Source: an uncultured Prevotellaceae bacterium (lineage in GTDB: Bacteria > Bacteroidota > Bacteroidia > Bacteroidales > Bacteroidaceae). Taken from it: 55,886 bases of DNA. The stretch covers positions 1 through 55,886 of the forward strand of contig ONYA01000013.1 in the NCBI GenBank assembly GCA_900321965.1, in the 5' to 3' direction. A program made the translations under genes and the position numbers. Below the pieces are notes generated by a model. It ran no database searches and had not been told where the DNA came from. It worked only from the letters and a program-made list of their open reading frames with translations. Shown one piece after another: positions 34,783-43,130 of this stretch. Numbering within the stretch: position 1 is the stretch's first letter; each line of letters starts with the position of its first letter.

Positions 34783-35457
34783 CTAAATAATTTGCAGTAA
34801 TTCGCCAAAATGACTGATTTTCTTCATTCGTTCGTGCTCAAAGTCCTCGAACGTCTCTAACTGCCACGTCACGTGGAAGGGAATGTGGATGGCCCAGGCC
34901 CCGATAGCCAGGGCCGGAGCGATGTCACTCTTCAGCGAGTTACCTACCATCAACAGTTCCGAGGGGTGGCAGTGCTGGTGCTCGCAGAGAGCTAAGAACT
35001 CCTTCTGCCCCTTGTCGCTAGTGATTTCCACATCGTCGAAATACTTCAGCAGGCCCGAGCGGCGCAGCTTATTCTCCTGATCTTGCAGTTCACCTTTGGT
35101 GAAACACACCTTGCGGTAGCCGTCGATAGCGGCCAGCGTCTGCTCCACTTCCGGCAATGGCGTGGCGGGCAGCTGCAATAGTTTCTTGCAGTGGCTGAGC
35201 AACGTCGACAGCTCCTCGCTGCTGATATGGCTTCCCCCTACCCTTAGTGCCGTCTCAATAATAGAGATGGTGAAGGCTTTACAGCCGTAACCCAGGTCGG
35301 CCATGTTGCCGCTCTCGGTCTTGAACAGTTCCCGTGCAGGGTCGTCGCAGTAGGGAGCAATCAGCTCGTAGAGACGGTTCTCCACCGCCTCGAAATACGA
35401 CTGACAGTCCCACAGCGTGTCGTCAGCGTCGAACGCAATAATCTTAATCTTTCTCAC
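34783..35457 (-). CDS. HAD-superfamily hydrolase
   Basis: A 224-residue phosphatase-like protein. Motif I is FDADDTLWD with the nucleophile Asp10 and acid/base Asp12; KVCFTKGELQDQ carries the motif II Thr; the motif III Lys lies in KYFDDVEITSDKGQ; MVGNSLKSDIAPALAIG is motif IV. Small phosphorylated metabolites are the usual substrates; specificity is not visible. Its start overlaps the end of the upstream phosphatase gene by 14 bases, indicating translational coupling. Confidence 0.88.
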   Translation of the reverse strand: MRKIKIIAFDADDTLWDCQSYFEAVENRLYELIAPYCDDPARELFKTESGNMADLGYGCKAFTISIIETALRVGGSHISSEELSTLLSHCKKLLQLPATPLPEVEQTLAAIDGYRKVCFTKGELQDQENKLRRSGLLKYFDDVEITSDKGQKEFLALCEHQHCHPSELLMVGNSLKSDIAPALAIGAWAIHIPFHVTWQLETFEDFEHERMKKISHFGELLQII

Positions 35458-36979
35458 CGCTCACTTCCAGAATAGCCTCGCCGATACATGCATTGGGCTG
35501 CTGGATGTGCAACATCTGGCAGACGGTGGCGGCAATGTCGGTGATATGCACCTCGCGCGAGGTAGCGCCGTGATCGACCTTCCACCCGTAGAAGAGCAAG
35601 GGGATATGGGCATCGTAGGGATTCCACTCGCCATGAGTGGTGCCTACGGGCGACGACGTCTTGCCAAAGCTGTAATAGCCCGGCTCGGGCACCACCAGGA
35701 TGTCGCCCGAGCGGCGGTAGTGATAGCCTAACAAGGCACGGTCGCGAATGACGGCGGGCAGACTCTGACTTGCGGCATGCTCGAAATCGACGACGAAGCT
35801 GACGTGCGGCGACTGCCGCAGGTATTCAATGGCGATGGCCTTCACCTGCTCGTAGTCGAGACCTTGCTCACTGATGGCCTGACGGTCGAAGAAGTATCGG
35901 CAGTCCAGCTCGTCGGCCACCACCGGACGGCTGTTGCCCAGTTTCTTGGCAATAGCAGCGTCCATACCGTTCTGCATATCGGGGTTGAGCCATTTGCCCG
36001 CTGGCAGCTTGTGGTCTTGCATGAACTGGAAGTTATGGGCAGCACCGTGGTCGGCGGTCAGGAACAACAGATAGTTGCCACGCCCCACCTGCTCGTCGAG
36101 TGCCGTCAGCAGACGGCCCAGATCCTTGTCCAACTGCAGGTAGGCTGCGTCGGTACGCTCACCGCGCGTGCTCCACTTGTGGCCGATGACGTCGGTCTGC
36201 GAGTAGCTCACGCAGAGCATGTCGGTGACATCGCCCTTGCCTAACTGCTCACCCTTCAAGGCGGCGATGGCCATGTCGGTAGTGACTGTGCCGCAGAGGG
36301 GAGAGAGGCCGATGTCGCCGTTGGCTTTCTTGATGGCCTTCACCTCTTTATCGGCATCCATCTTCTTGTTAAAGTCGCGTACCCACGATGGCAGCTCCGT
36401 CATATAATAGGTACTGGTGATAAACTGTAAGTTCTTCGTGTCGAGCCAGTAGGCAGCCGTTGCCGAGTGGCCGGCAGGGAGGATGGCGGCACGGTCTTTA
36501 TAGCTCACGCCGATGACCTTCGACTTGAAGTCGGTATGCAGGCGCAGCTGGTCGCCGATGGTTGTGGCCAGCATATTGCGCGGCGACATCTGGCCCTTCT
36601 TCTGGTTGTCGGTACCGACGACGTTGACCGTAGAGTCGTCGGTGCAGTAGATCTTACGGCCGTCTTTGAAGAAGTTGTTGCCGCAGATGCCGTGGAACGC
36701 CGGCGTGGTGCCGGTATAGATGGACGTGTGGCCTATCGCCGTTACCGTCGGGATATAGTTGATCAGGCAGTTGTCGCAGGAAAAGCCCTGACCTATCAGC
36801 CGCCGGAAGCCGTCGTTGGTAAACTGGTGGTAGTAACGCGACAGGTAGTCCCAGCGCATTTGGTCTACGACGACGCCTACTACTAACTTCGGCTGTTCGC
36901 CGAACTGGGGCTGAGCGAAGGCCGGTGTCAAGCAGCCCAGCAACAGCACTAAAAGCAATAATTTCTTCTTCATTTTCAA
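35444..36979 (-). CDS. Secreted alkaline-phosphatase-superfamily enzyme (PafA-like)
   Basis: A 511-residue periplasmic enzyme. The signal peptide ends at AFA-Q (residues 20-23). The metal and catalytic residues include VVDQMRWDYL (Asp39), the Thr nucleophile Thr78 in NYIPTVTAIGH, TADHGAAHN and the late GTTHGEWNPYDAHIPLLFYG. Thr in place of Ser and the domain arrangement fit the phosphate-irrepressible PafA family, which releases phosphate from monoesters, or related phosphodiesterases. It has its own promoter at 37001-37008 and is coupled to the HAD gene. Confidence 0.9.
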   Translation of the reverse strand: MKMKKKLLLLVLLLGCLTPAFAQPQFGEQPKLVVGVVVDQMRWDYLSRYYHQFTNDGFRRLIGQGFSCDNCLINYIPTVTAIGHTSIYTGTTPAFHGICGNNFFKDGRKIYCTDDSTVNVVGTDNQKKGQMSPRNMLATTIGDQLRLHTDFKSKVIGVSYKDRAAILPAGHSATAAYWLDTKNLQFITSTYYMTELPSWVRDFNKKMDADKEVKAIKKANGDIGLSPLCGTVTTDMAIAALKGEQLGKGDVTDMLCVSYSQTDVIGHKWSTRGERTDAAYLQLDKDLGRLLTALDEQVGRGNYLLFLTADHGAAHNFQFMQDHKLPAGKWLNPDMQNGMDAAIAKKLGNSRPVVADELDCRYFFDRQAISEQGLDYEQVKAIAIEYLRQSPHVSFVVDFEHAASQSLPAVIRDRALLGYHYRRSGDILVVPEPGYYSFGKTSSPVGTTHGEWNPYDAHIPLLFYGWKVDHGATSREVHITDIAATVCQMLHIQQPNACIGEAILEVSGEKD

Positions 36980-37000
36980 GTCGTTTTGAGGTTACGGTTG

Positions 37001-37008
37001 CAAATATA
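37001..37008 (-). promoter_or_regulatory. PafA-like gene promoter -7 box (TATATTTG)
   Basis: TATATTTG followed by CAACC on the minus strand, 22 bases before the ATG at 36979. Confidence 0.66.
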
Positions 37009-37162
37009 GCACATTTTTTCGTTCTGTGCAACATTTTCCGTATCAACCTGCCAATTTATGGCAAAAAAACTACTTACGAATGTGAGTGTTCATGATGTCA
37101 CACCCACAATCACGCGGTAGATGGTCGGAGTGCCGAACGGCGATGCAAAGATACGGGCTCTT

Positions 37163-37181
37163 CGCGTGCGCGTGCGCGCGC
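37163..37181. repeat. 19-bp alternating purine-pyrimidine tract
   Basis: CGCGTGCGCGTGCGCGCGC alternates at every step and is almost pure GC, the most Z-prone of the three tracts. Confidence 0.75.
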
Positions 37182-37346
37182 TCCAACCGAAATGGCGAAA
37201 GTTGGTGACACCCAGCGCACCTGATACTGATTATCAAGCAGTTGCAGCGGTGGGTAGTCGCACCAGTGCCCACACCAATGGTCGCACCAAGTGTCGCACC
37301 AACCCTTTCCGCCAATGTTTCACGCCAAAAGCCAGAAACGTACAAG

Positions 37347-37409
37347 CCTCTCGTAAAAATTTCGCGGCCTCTCAGAAAAATTTCGCGGCCTCTCGTAAAT
37401 GTTTCACGG
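37347..37409 (+). repeat. 21-bp tandem repeats, locus 3
   Basis: Units 37347-37367, 37368-37388 and 37389-37409 share the consensus CCTCTCGTAAAAATTTCGCGG; the last reads CGTAAATGTTTCACGG as in locus 2. Confidence 0.85.
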
Positions 37410-37551
37410 CCTGCCATGATCCGTTGGTGTCACCTTTGGTGCGACTATAGGTGTCACCAAACTCGAAAAGACGCCCCCTGATTTCCAGACTGTTAAGTGC
37501 CAGGTGTAAGAGGTGTCACCTATTGTTTCTTGAACCCATATATCATTTCCT

Positions 37552-38559
37552 TCATTGCTTCTTTCCTCCGCGTTTGGCTTTCTTCTCAATGTCTTTGATA
37601 CTTTCCAGATAGGCTTGTTCAACAGGTGAGAGAGTCCTTACTTGATACTTGCGGTATTCTGCCACAGCCTTGTCCATAGCCTCTTCGTGACTAACTTTAC
37701 CACCATCTGTCAATAGTCCTTCGCCATTAGCCAAAAGAATGTTATCAAGCTGACGGACATAGTCATCCATATACATCGGCTTATGACGTAAGGCCTGTAT
37801 TTCAGCAAAGTCGAAGTATCCAGAAACAAGGTTGTTCAGAATCTTCAGTTCATCAGCAGACAGATAGTTCTTGGCTATCTTCACTTCATTTAGGCAAGGC
37901 AGTTCACCTTTGAAGGTCGTCAATCCCATGAATGGCTTGTCAGCATCAGCACGCTCATAAATCACCTCTGCTGCCGTATGCCCGTGAGCGGCATAGTGTA
38001 GCTTATTCTGAACAATCTTAAAGAACAGTCGTGAGGCCTCAGAACGTGGATCATAATCAACAGCGGTTGCATAGAGGTCGAGCACCTGCCGATAAAGCAC
38101 CTTCTCAGAAGAACGGATGTCACGGATACGGTCGAGCAGTTCCTTCCAATAACTTCCTCCACCAAGATTCTTCAATCGCTCATCATCCAAGGCAAAGCCC
38201 TTCACGATGTATTCATGCAGCCGTTCCGTTGCCCATTGGCGGAAACGTGTGGCAATGATAGATCGGATACGATAACCAACTGAGATAATCATGTCAAGAT
38301 TATAATATGGTATCTCACGAGTTACTTCTCTATTGCCTTCCTGGCGAACCTGTCGGAATTTCCGACAAGTTGCTTCTTCGTTCAGTTCTTCATCCTCATA
38401 GATATGCTTGATATGTTCCACCACATTGGTTCGTGAAGAACCAAAGAGGTCAGCCATCTGCTGTTGTGTCAACCAAACTGTCTTGTCTTCTAATCTAACA
38501 TCCAGCCGAACCACACCGTCTTCCGACTGATAGATGATTATGTTTCCTTGTTCGTCCAT
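37552..38559 (-). CDS. RhuM-family protein (first copy)
   Basis: A 335-residue member of the virulence RhuM family, common and patchily distributed in Bacteroidetes. The N-terminus has a helix-turn-helix-like segment (WLTQQQMADLFGSSRTNVVEHIKH), then the conserved VGYRIRSIIATRFRQWATERL and DDERLKN segments, and a Lys-rich C-terminus. Biochemical function is unknown; the domain plan suggests DNA binding. It shares the overall plan and many motifs with the copy at 40364-41386, so the two are paralogues. It ends next to repeat element locus 3. Confidence 0.88.
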   Translation of the reverse strand: MDEQGNIIIYQSEDGVVRLDVRLEDKTVWLTQQQMADLFGSSRTNVVEHIKHIYEDEELNEEATCRKFRQVRQEGNREVTREIPYYNLDMIISVGYRIRSIIATRFRQWATERLHEYIVKGFALDDERLKNLGGGSYWKELLDRIRDIRSSEKVLYRQVLDLYATAVDYDPRSEASRLFFKIVQNKLHYAAHGHTAAEVIYERADADKPFMGLTTFKGELPCLNEVKIAKNYLSADELKILNNLVSGYFDFAEIQALRHKPMYMDDYVRQLDNILLANGEGLLTDGGKVSHEEAMDKAVAEYRKYQVRTLSPVEQAYLESIKDIEKKAKRGGKKQ

Positions 38560-38662
38560 ACCTTATTTTTATATTAACCGCGAACCTATAAATATTTGTG
38601 AGTTAAATCCCTTTGAGAGCCAAAGTGGATCTTTGGAGCCTTCCCCTATTTCTTACAAAGAA

Positions 38663-40231
38663 TTACTTACTTTTCCATTCATTTAAAGGCAAATTATCGC
38701 ATTTTAGGTATAATTTAAAATCCGAACACCTTCTTCTTAGGTCAAGCCAGTATTCCCGTGATGGTAGATCAAACTCCAATTGAGTGAGTGTGTTCAATTT
38801 CCTTACGAATTCAAGTGCTTCTATGTAATCTACACTAAACACAATAGGATGTTGTTCATTAGGATATTCATGCATGACCATTTTCCAAAAAGCACTTGTA
38901 ACAGCTGTTTCTCCATAGAAATGAATATAATTTCCAGATATCTTAGACTTAAAACTTCTCAGGTTATAATCAACATTTCCTATGGAAATACTTAGGATTC
39001 CTACATTATCTTTTTCTGAAAAAGATATATTAACCTTAGGTTCCCAAGAAGGAATTGTTGTTTTGCACAACCAGATAGGATTAACAGACCCATAATTCCC
39101 ATAAAAGCCTTCAATATTTATGTCCTCCAAAAGACCGTAATAATATACGTATTTTAAATTAATACATCTATAGAAAGCATTACAACCAATATATTTAACG
39201 AATTTAGGAATATGAATACTCTCAATATTATGACAGTCCTTAAAAGCAAACTTCGTTATACCTATAACCCTTCTATATCCTATTTTACTTGGAATGGAAA
39301 AATCTTTGGCATGCATATTCGGATACGCTACTAGTTCACATTCTCCATCACCAACAGTTCTGTAAAGTACACCTTCATGACTAAAATAGGCTATGTCTTT
39401 GTGCTTATGCACATCGCGCACCTTTATTTTTATTTCTTTAAGGTTAGGGCAATTCCAAAAACTCCAGTTAAATGTTCTCAACTCATCTGGTAAAGAAACA
39501 GACTCAACTTCATTACAGTTATTAAAGAAGCCTTCACTAATATCTATTACATCCCAGTTGTGAGACATCCAATATATTGAAAAGGGAATATCTATAACTC
39601 TATCTTTTGTTAAACAACTTTTATTGTCATAGTAGTTTACCTTATCTCCAAAAACTCCTTTAAACTTTGTTAGTTTAACACTGCCGAATTCTTCTATTTC
39701 ACAAGAACAAATACCATCACCAATTTTTATATCAAAGCATCTTAAACTGTCTATATCAAAATTTAAGATAGTTTTTAAATCAACTATTAACACCTCCTGA
39801 GCTTGTGCTTGCTCTCCTGTAGTGAGATCACTATGCCAAACATTCCACAGGCAGTGTTTACCAACAAGAGAACGAATGTAATCGTTCCTGTTAAATGAAT
39901 TGATAGCCATTTCCTTACACTCTTCAAGTGATTCTAAATCTTCATGAAAGTGAAGACTTGTAATGTAGCTATCGTGCAACTCCGTATTGATTATGAAAGG
40001 CCCTCTATTGTTATTTGTCAACCAATGTAGATGTAATAGGCGAGCTGCGTAATCATCGAAGCTAATTTTTTTATAAGGAAAGGCTACTGGCGGATCCTGC
40101 CTGTTCCAGACAGTGTCTTCAACGATTCTTAAGTGCTTACTTAAAAAATCTTTGTTGACTATTTCAAGATGCTCTTTTATAAGAGTAACTATCTCTGTAT
40201 TTTTTTTAATAATTTGTGTTACTTTATCCAT
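38663..40231 (-). CDS. BspA-type leucine-rich repeat protein, AT-rich
   Basis: A 522-residue protein. Residues of about 270-370 contain TpLRR/LRR_5 repeats (ITKFAFKDCHNIESIHIP, VKYIGCNAFYRCINLKYVYY); the first 250 residues and the last 140 match nothing I recognise. There is no signal peptide or lipobox, so unlike classical BspA surface proteins it is probably cytoplasmic. Base composition is clearly more AT-rich than the neighbours, a sign of acquisition from elsewhere. It sits between the two RhuM genes. LRRs usually bind proteins; the partner is unknown. Confidence 0.75.
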   Translation of the reverse strand: MDKVTQIIKKNTEIVTLIKEHLEIVNKDFLSKHLRIVEDTVWNRQDPPVAFPYKKISFDDYAARLLHLHWLTNNNRGPFIINTELHDSYITSLHFHEDLESLEECKEMAINSFNRNDYIRSLVGKHCLWNVWHSDLTTGEQAQAQEVLIVDLKTILNFDIDSLRCFDIKIGDGICSCEIEEFGSVKLTKFKGVFGDKVNYYDNKSCLTKDRVIDIPFSIYWMSHNWDVIDISEGFFNNCNEVESVSLPDELRTFNWSFWNCPNLKEIKIKVRDVHKHKDIAYFSHEGVLYRTVGDGECELVAYPNMHAKDFSIPSKIGYRRVIGITKFAFKDCHNIESIHIPKFVKYIGCNAFYRCINLKYVYYYGLLEDINIEGFYGNYGSVNPIWLCKTTIPSWEPKVNISFSEKDNVGILSISIGNVDYNLRSFKSKISGNYIHFYGETAVTSAFWKMVMHEYPNEQHPIVFSVDYIEALEFVRKLNTLTQLEFDLPSREYWLDLRRRCSDFKLYLKCDNLPLNEWKSK

Positions 40232-40287
40232 AGCTCATTTGCTAATTATCGTTGTGAGTTCACTTCATAAATGCACTTAGGAACATG

Positions 40288-40357
40288 TCATATCCCCCTC
40301 TCTGCCCAGTCGCCGCGGTCGAGGCTGCGATAGCCGATGGCCTTGGAGATATGTTGG
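40288..40357 (-). pseudogene. Displaced duplicate of the 3' end of comM
   Basis: In the frame ending at the TGA 40288-40290 the bases encode SQHISKAIGYRSLDRGDWAERGI, almost the C-terminus of the intact ComM/YifB protein (SHHIAEAIGYRNLDRGDWAERGI at 41408 onward). About a quarter of the bases differ, mostly silently, so it looks like the tail of a different comM allele rather than a recent copy. It follows the second RhuM gene's stop directly. Confidence 0.85.
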
Positions 40358-40363
40358 CTTCCC

Positions 40364-41386
40364 TCATGATGAACCTCCGTTCTTGTCACTGTTGATAATA
40401 CTCTTCTCCAAATCCTCCAATATCTTTAAGTCCTCTGCATCTGCTTCTTGGGCTTCAAGTTGTTTGCGTCTTGCATTAAAGATATCATATACCTGTTTGA
40501 CCGTTGCCTCTGCCTCAGCATTGGAAATGGAGCCGTGTCCTTGCAAAATATCCTTCTCTTGGAATATCAGCAGATTGTCTACATTCTTTCGCCAGTAATC
40601 AAGCGTCAAATCACGACGGCCTTTTACGCGCTCCTCCGCACTGGTAAGGAAGATGTCAACGAGGCGGTCTAAAGAGTCTATCTCATCATTTTGAAGATAA
40701 TTTTTGGCAATGATGACATCGCCCTTGCGTACTACACTTCCTTTCCATGTGGTCAATCCCATGTTAGGCAGCTCAGCTTTGGCACGGGCAACTATCAGTT
40801 CAGCAGCAGTCTGATGAGTGACGGCATATAGCAATTTGTTCTGAGTCTCAGCAAAAAACATCTGTGTTGCTTTGTCGGTCTTATCATAGTCGCTGCTGAG
40901 TTTAAACAGGTCGCGCACTTTCTGGTAAAACCGTTTCTCTGATGCCCTAATGTCGCGGATGCGAGCCAATAACTCATCAAAATAGTCAGGACGTCCATCA
41001 GGATTCTTCAGTCGCTCATCATCCATCGTGAAGCCCTTGACAAGGTATTCCGTCAAGTGCTCTGTTGCCCACTGTCTGAACTGCGTTCCCCTCAATCCAC
41101 GAACACGATAACCTACTGCAATTATCATCTCTAATGAATAGAAAACAACGTTGTAATTCTTGCCGTCAGCGGCAGTAGTTAAGAAATTCTTAACAACTGA
41201 AATTTCGTTTAACTCCTTTTCTTTCAGTATATTAGCTATGTGCATACTGATATTTGGCTTCGAGGTGGCAAAAAGTTCAGCCATCTGTTGTTGGTTCAGC
41301 CAAATCTTCCCATCCTTGGCATATAGTGCTACCGATGCACGTCCGTCAGCGGTTCGGTAAATGATGATATTCTGTTGCTCGTCCAT
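40364..41386 (-). CDS. RhuM-family protein (second copy), inserted beside comM
   Basis: A 340-residue RhuM-family protein with WLNQQQMAELFATSKPNISMHI as the helix-turn-helix-like part, VGYRVRGLRGTQFRQWATEHL and DDERLKN as family motifs, and an acidic C-terminal helix. It is flanked by two comM 3' ends (40288-40357 and 41408-41477) in direct orientation, so it appears to have arrived as a small insertion at the comM terminus. The starts of both RhuM proteins (MDEQ-NIIIY) are alike, supporting the ATG at 41386. Function unknown. Confidence 0.88.
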   Translation of the reverse strand: MDEQQNIIIYRTADGRASVALYAKDGKIWLNQQQMAELFATSKPNISMHIANILKEKELNEISVVKNFLTTAADGKNYNVVFYSLEMIIAVGYRVRGLRGTQFRQWATEHLTEYLVKGFTMDDERLKNPDGRPDYFDELLARIRDIRASEKRFYQKVRDLFKLSSDYDKTDKATQMFFAETQNKLLYAVTHQTAAELIVARAKAELPNMGLTTWKGSVVRKGDVIIAKNYLQNDEIDSLDRLVDIFLTSAEERVKGRRDLTLDYWRKNVDNLLIFQEKDILQGHGSISNAEAEATVKQVYDIFNARRKQLEAQEADAEDLKILEDLEKSIINSDKNGGSS

Positions 41387-41407
41387 ATTCCTTCTACCTT
41401 TTATATA

Positions 41408-42976
41408 TTATATCCCACGCTCTGCCCAGTCGCCACGGTCGAGGTTACGATACCCGATAGCTTCGGCAATGTGATGGCTCTGCACACGCTCGCTGCCTTC
41501 GAGGTCGGCAATGGTGCGGGCCACCTTCAGGATGCGGCTGTAGGCACGGGCGGAGAGCTTCAGGCGTTCCATGGCCATACGGAGCATGTCGAGGCTGGCG
41601 GCATCGGGTTCTGCAAACTCGTGGAGCATGCGCTCGGTCATTTGGGCATTGCAGTGGACGACCCCCACCCCGGCCCTCCCCGAGGGGAGGGAGCGGAAAC
41701 GAGCCTCTTGGATTTGTCGGGCCTTGATGACCCGCTCGCGAATCTTCGCGCTGGGTTCTCCTGGCTTCATTTCGCTCAAGGCGGCAAAAGGCACGGCCTG
41801 TATCTCACAATGGATGTCAATACGGTCCAACAGCGGACCACTTATCTTGTTCATATAGCGCTGTATCTGACCCGGGGTGCATACACAATGGTGGGTCGGA
41901 TCTCCATAGAACCCGCACGGACAGGGGTTCATAGATGCTAAGAAAGTCACGGAGCAAGGATACTCAACCGAGTATTTCACCCTACTGACAGTGATTTTCC
42001 TATCCTCCAAAGGCTGGCGCATCACTTCCAATACCGAGCGGGAAAATTCCGGTAGTTCGTCAAGGAACAAAACACCGTTATGGGCCAAGCTTATTTCTCC
42101 TGGCTGCGGATTAGTACCGCCACCGGCCAAAGCCACCTGAGATATAGAATGGTGCGGACTTCTGAAGGGACGCTGCGATATCAACGAAGTTCCCTTACTC
42201 AGCTTACCTGCTACGGAATGGATCTGTGTCGTTTCGAGGCTTTCGGCTAATGTTAGCGGGGGCAAAATGGACGGCAGGCGCTTGGCCATCATCGACTTTC
42301 CGCTGCCCGGCGGACCTATCATGATCAGGTTATGACCACCAGCCGCCGCCACCTCCAAGGCACGTTTCACACTCTCCTGCCCTTTCACGTCGGCAAAGTC
42401 AAGCTCGAAGTCGTATTGATGTTCGTAAAACTCCTTTCGTGTGTCGATTTTGGTCGGCTCAAACGTTTGGTCCCCATTGAAGAACTGAATGACGTCCATC
42501 AAAGACTCCATGCCGTACACATCCAAGTTATTGACGACGGCAGCTTCACGGATATTCTGGACGGGTACAATCAGTCCCTTGAACTTTTCCTTTCTGGCCC
42601 GAATGGCTATCGGGAGCGCACCACGAACAGGCTGTAGCTTACCGTCAAGTCCTATCTCACCGACAAGCATATACTCTGACAGACGCGAACTGTCAATCTT
42701 ATTGTTGACAGCGAGGATTCCGACAGCCAGAGGCAGGTCATAGCCCGACCCCTCTTTTCTGATGTCTGCCGGCGAAAGATTGACCGTCAGGTCAGCAACA
42801 GGCATTTTGAAGCCATTATTCTGTATGGCAGCTTTGATGCGGTCATAACTCTCTTTGACAGCCGTATCAGCCAAACCTGTCAAATGGAGCATAACGCCTC
42901 GTGTCATACTTATCTCAATGGTAACGGTGACAGCATCCAGTCCCATGACAGCTGCACAATAGGTTTTTACTAACAT
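41408..42976 (-). CDS. comM: Mg-chelatase-like AAA+ ATPase ComM/YifB
   Basis: A 522-residue ATPase; ComM is a helicase that helps branch migration during natural transformation. The N-terminal Lon-like domain (about 1-165) is followed by the AAA+ domain with Walker A GPPGSGKS at 221-228, Walker B VLFLDELPEF and the YPCSVTFLASMNPCPCGFYGDP segment with the Cys-rich loop. An in-frame GC-rich insertion adds about 11 residues (LPSGRAGVGVV region) before HCNAQM. Its last 23 residues are duplicated at 40288-40357. The gene stands alone on the minus strand. Confidence 0.94.
   Translation of the reverse strand: MLVKTYCAAVMGLDAVTVTIEISMTRGVMLHLTGLADTAVKESYDRIKAAIQNNGFKMPVADLTVNLSPADIRKEGSGYDLPLAVGILAVNNKIDSSRLSEYMLVGEIGLDGKLQPVRGALPIAIRARKEKFKGLIVPVQNIREAAVVNNLDVYGMESLMDVIQFFNGDQTFEPTKIDTRKEFYEHQYDFELDFADVKGQESVKRALEVAAAGGHNLIMIGPPGSGKSMMAKRLPSILPPLTLAESLETTQIHSVAGKLSKGTSLISQRPFRSPHHSISQVALAGGGTNPQPGEISLAHNGVLFLDELPEFSRSVLEVMRQPLEDRKITVSRVKYSVEYPCSVTFLASMNPCPCGFYGDPTHHCVCTPGQIQRYMNKISGPLLDRIDIHCEIQAVPFAALSEMKPGEPSAKIRERVIKARQIQEARFRSLPSGRAGVGVVHCNAQMTERMLHEFAEPDAASLDMLRMAMERLKLSARAYSRILKVARTIADLEGSERVQSHHIAEAIGYRNLDRGDWAERGI
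41661..41691. repeat. GC-rich palindromic insertion within comM
   Basis: CCCTCCCCGAGGGGAGGG (41674-41691) forms an 8-bp stem with a 2-nt turn, preceded by a C-rich ACCCCCACCCCGG. It is in frame and encodes a Gly/Val/Arg loop not expected in ComM. Confidence 0.65.
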
Positions 42977-43067
42977 GCTCTAACAGATTTAAGTGATAAA
43001 CAACGTACAAAAGTACACAATCTTTCCCTATTGAGCAATCATATTGTGTTAAAATTCATAAACAGAA

Positions 43068-43102
43068 GTGCGTCACATTCCTGTTTCCGGAATGTGACGC
43101 AC
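43068..43102. terminator. Hairpin downstream of the TlpA-like gene
   Basis: Perfect 14-bp arms (GTGCGTCACATTCC/GGAATGTGACGCAC) with a 7-nt loop, 29 bases past the TlpA-like stop on the minus strand. The weak T content after it makes a terminator likely but not certain. Confidence 0.6.
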
Positions 43103-43130
43103 ATAGACCCACCCTTTTTGGGGAAGGCGA

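Larger units (their letters stand above)
37009..37551. repeat. Modular intergenic repeat element, locus 3
   Basis: A gene-free 543-bp stretch with the same parts as locus 2, in the same order on the plus strand: alternating tract (37163-37181), GGTGACACCC (37204-37213), TGATTATCAAGCAGTT (37228-37243), GGTCGCACCA-type repeats (37256-37301), 21-bp repeats (37347-37409), GGTGTCACCTTTGGTGCG (37426-37443), and GTTAAGTGCCAGGTGTAAGA to TTTCTTGAA (37493-37533). Confidence 0.8.

Noticed and set aside
35220-35245. CTTCCCCCTACCC stretch in the HAD gene as another palindromic insertion
   Set aside because: No second arm is present and the encoded residues fit the normal protein.
37347-37409. 21-bp repeats as a CRISPR array
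   Set aside because: Units are directly adjacent with no unique spacers, too short, and there are no cas genes; the same holds at 3733-3828 and 27580-27642.
37404-37622. 72-codon minus-strand frame overlapping the RhuM-1 3' end
   Set aside because: Overlaps the RhuM gene in another frame and extends into the repeat element; no start signals.
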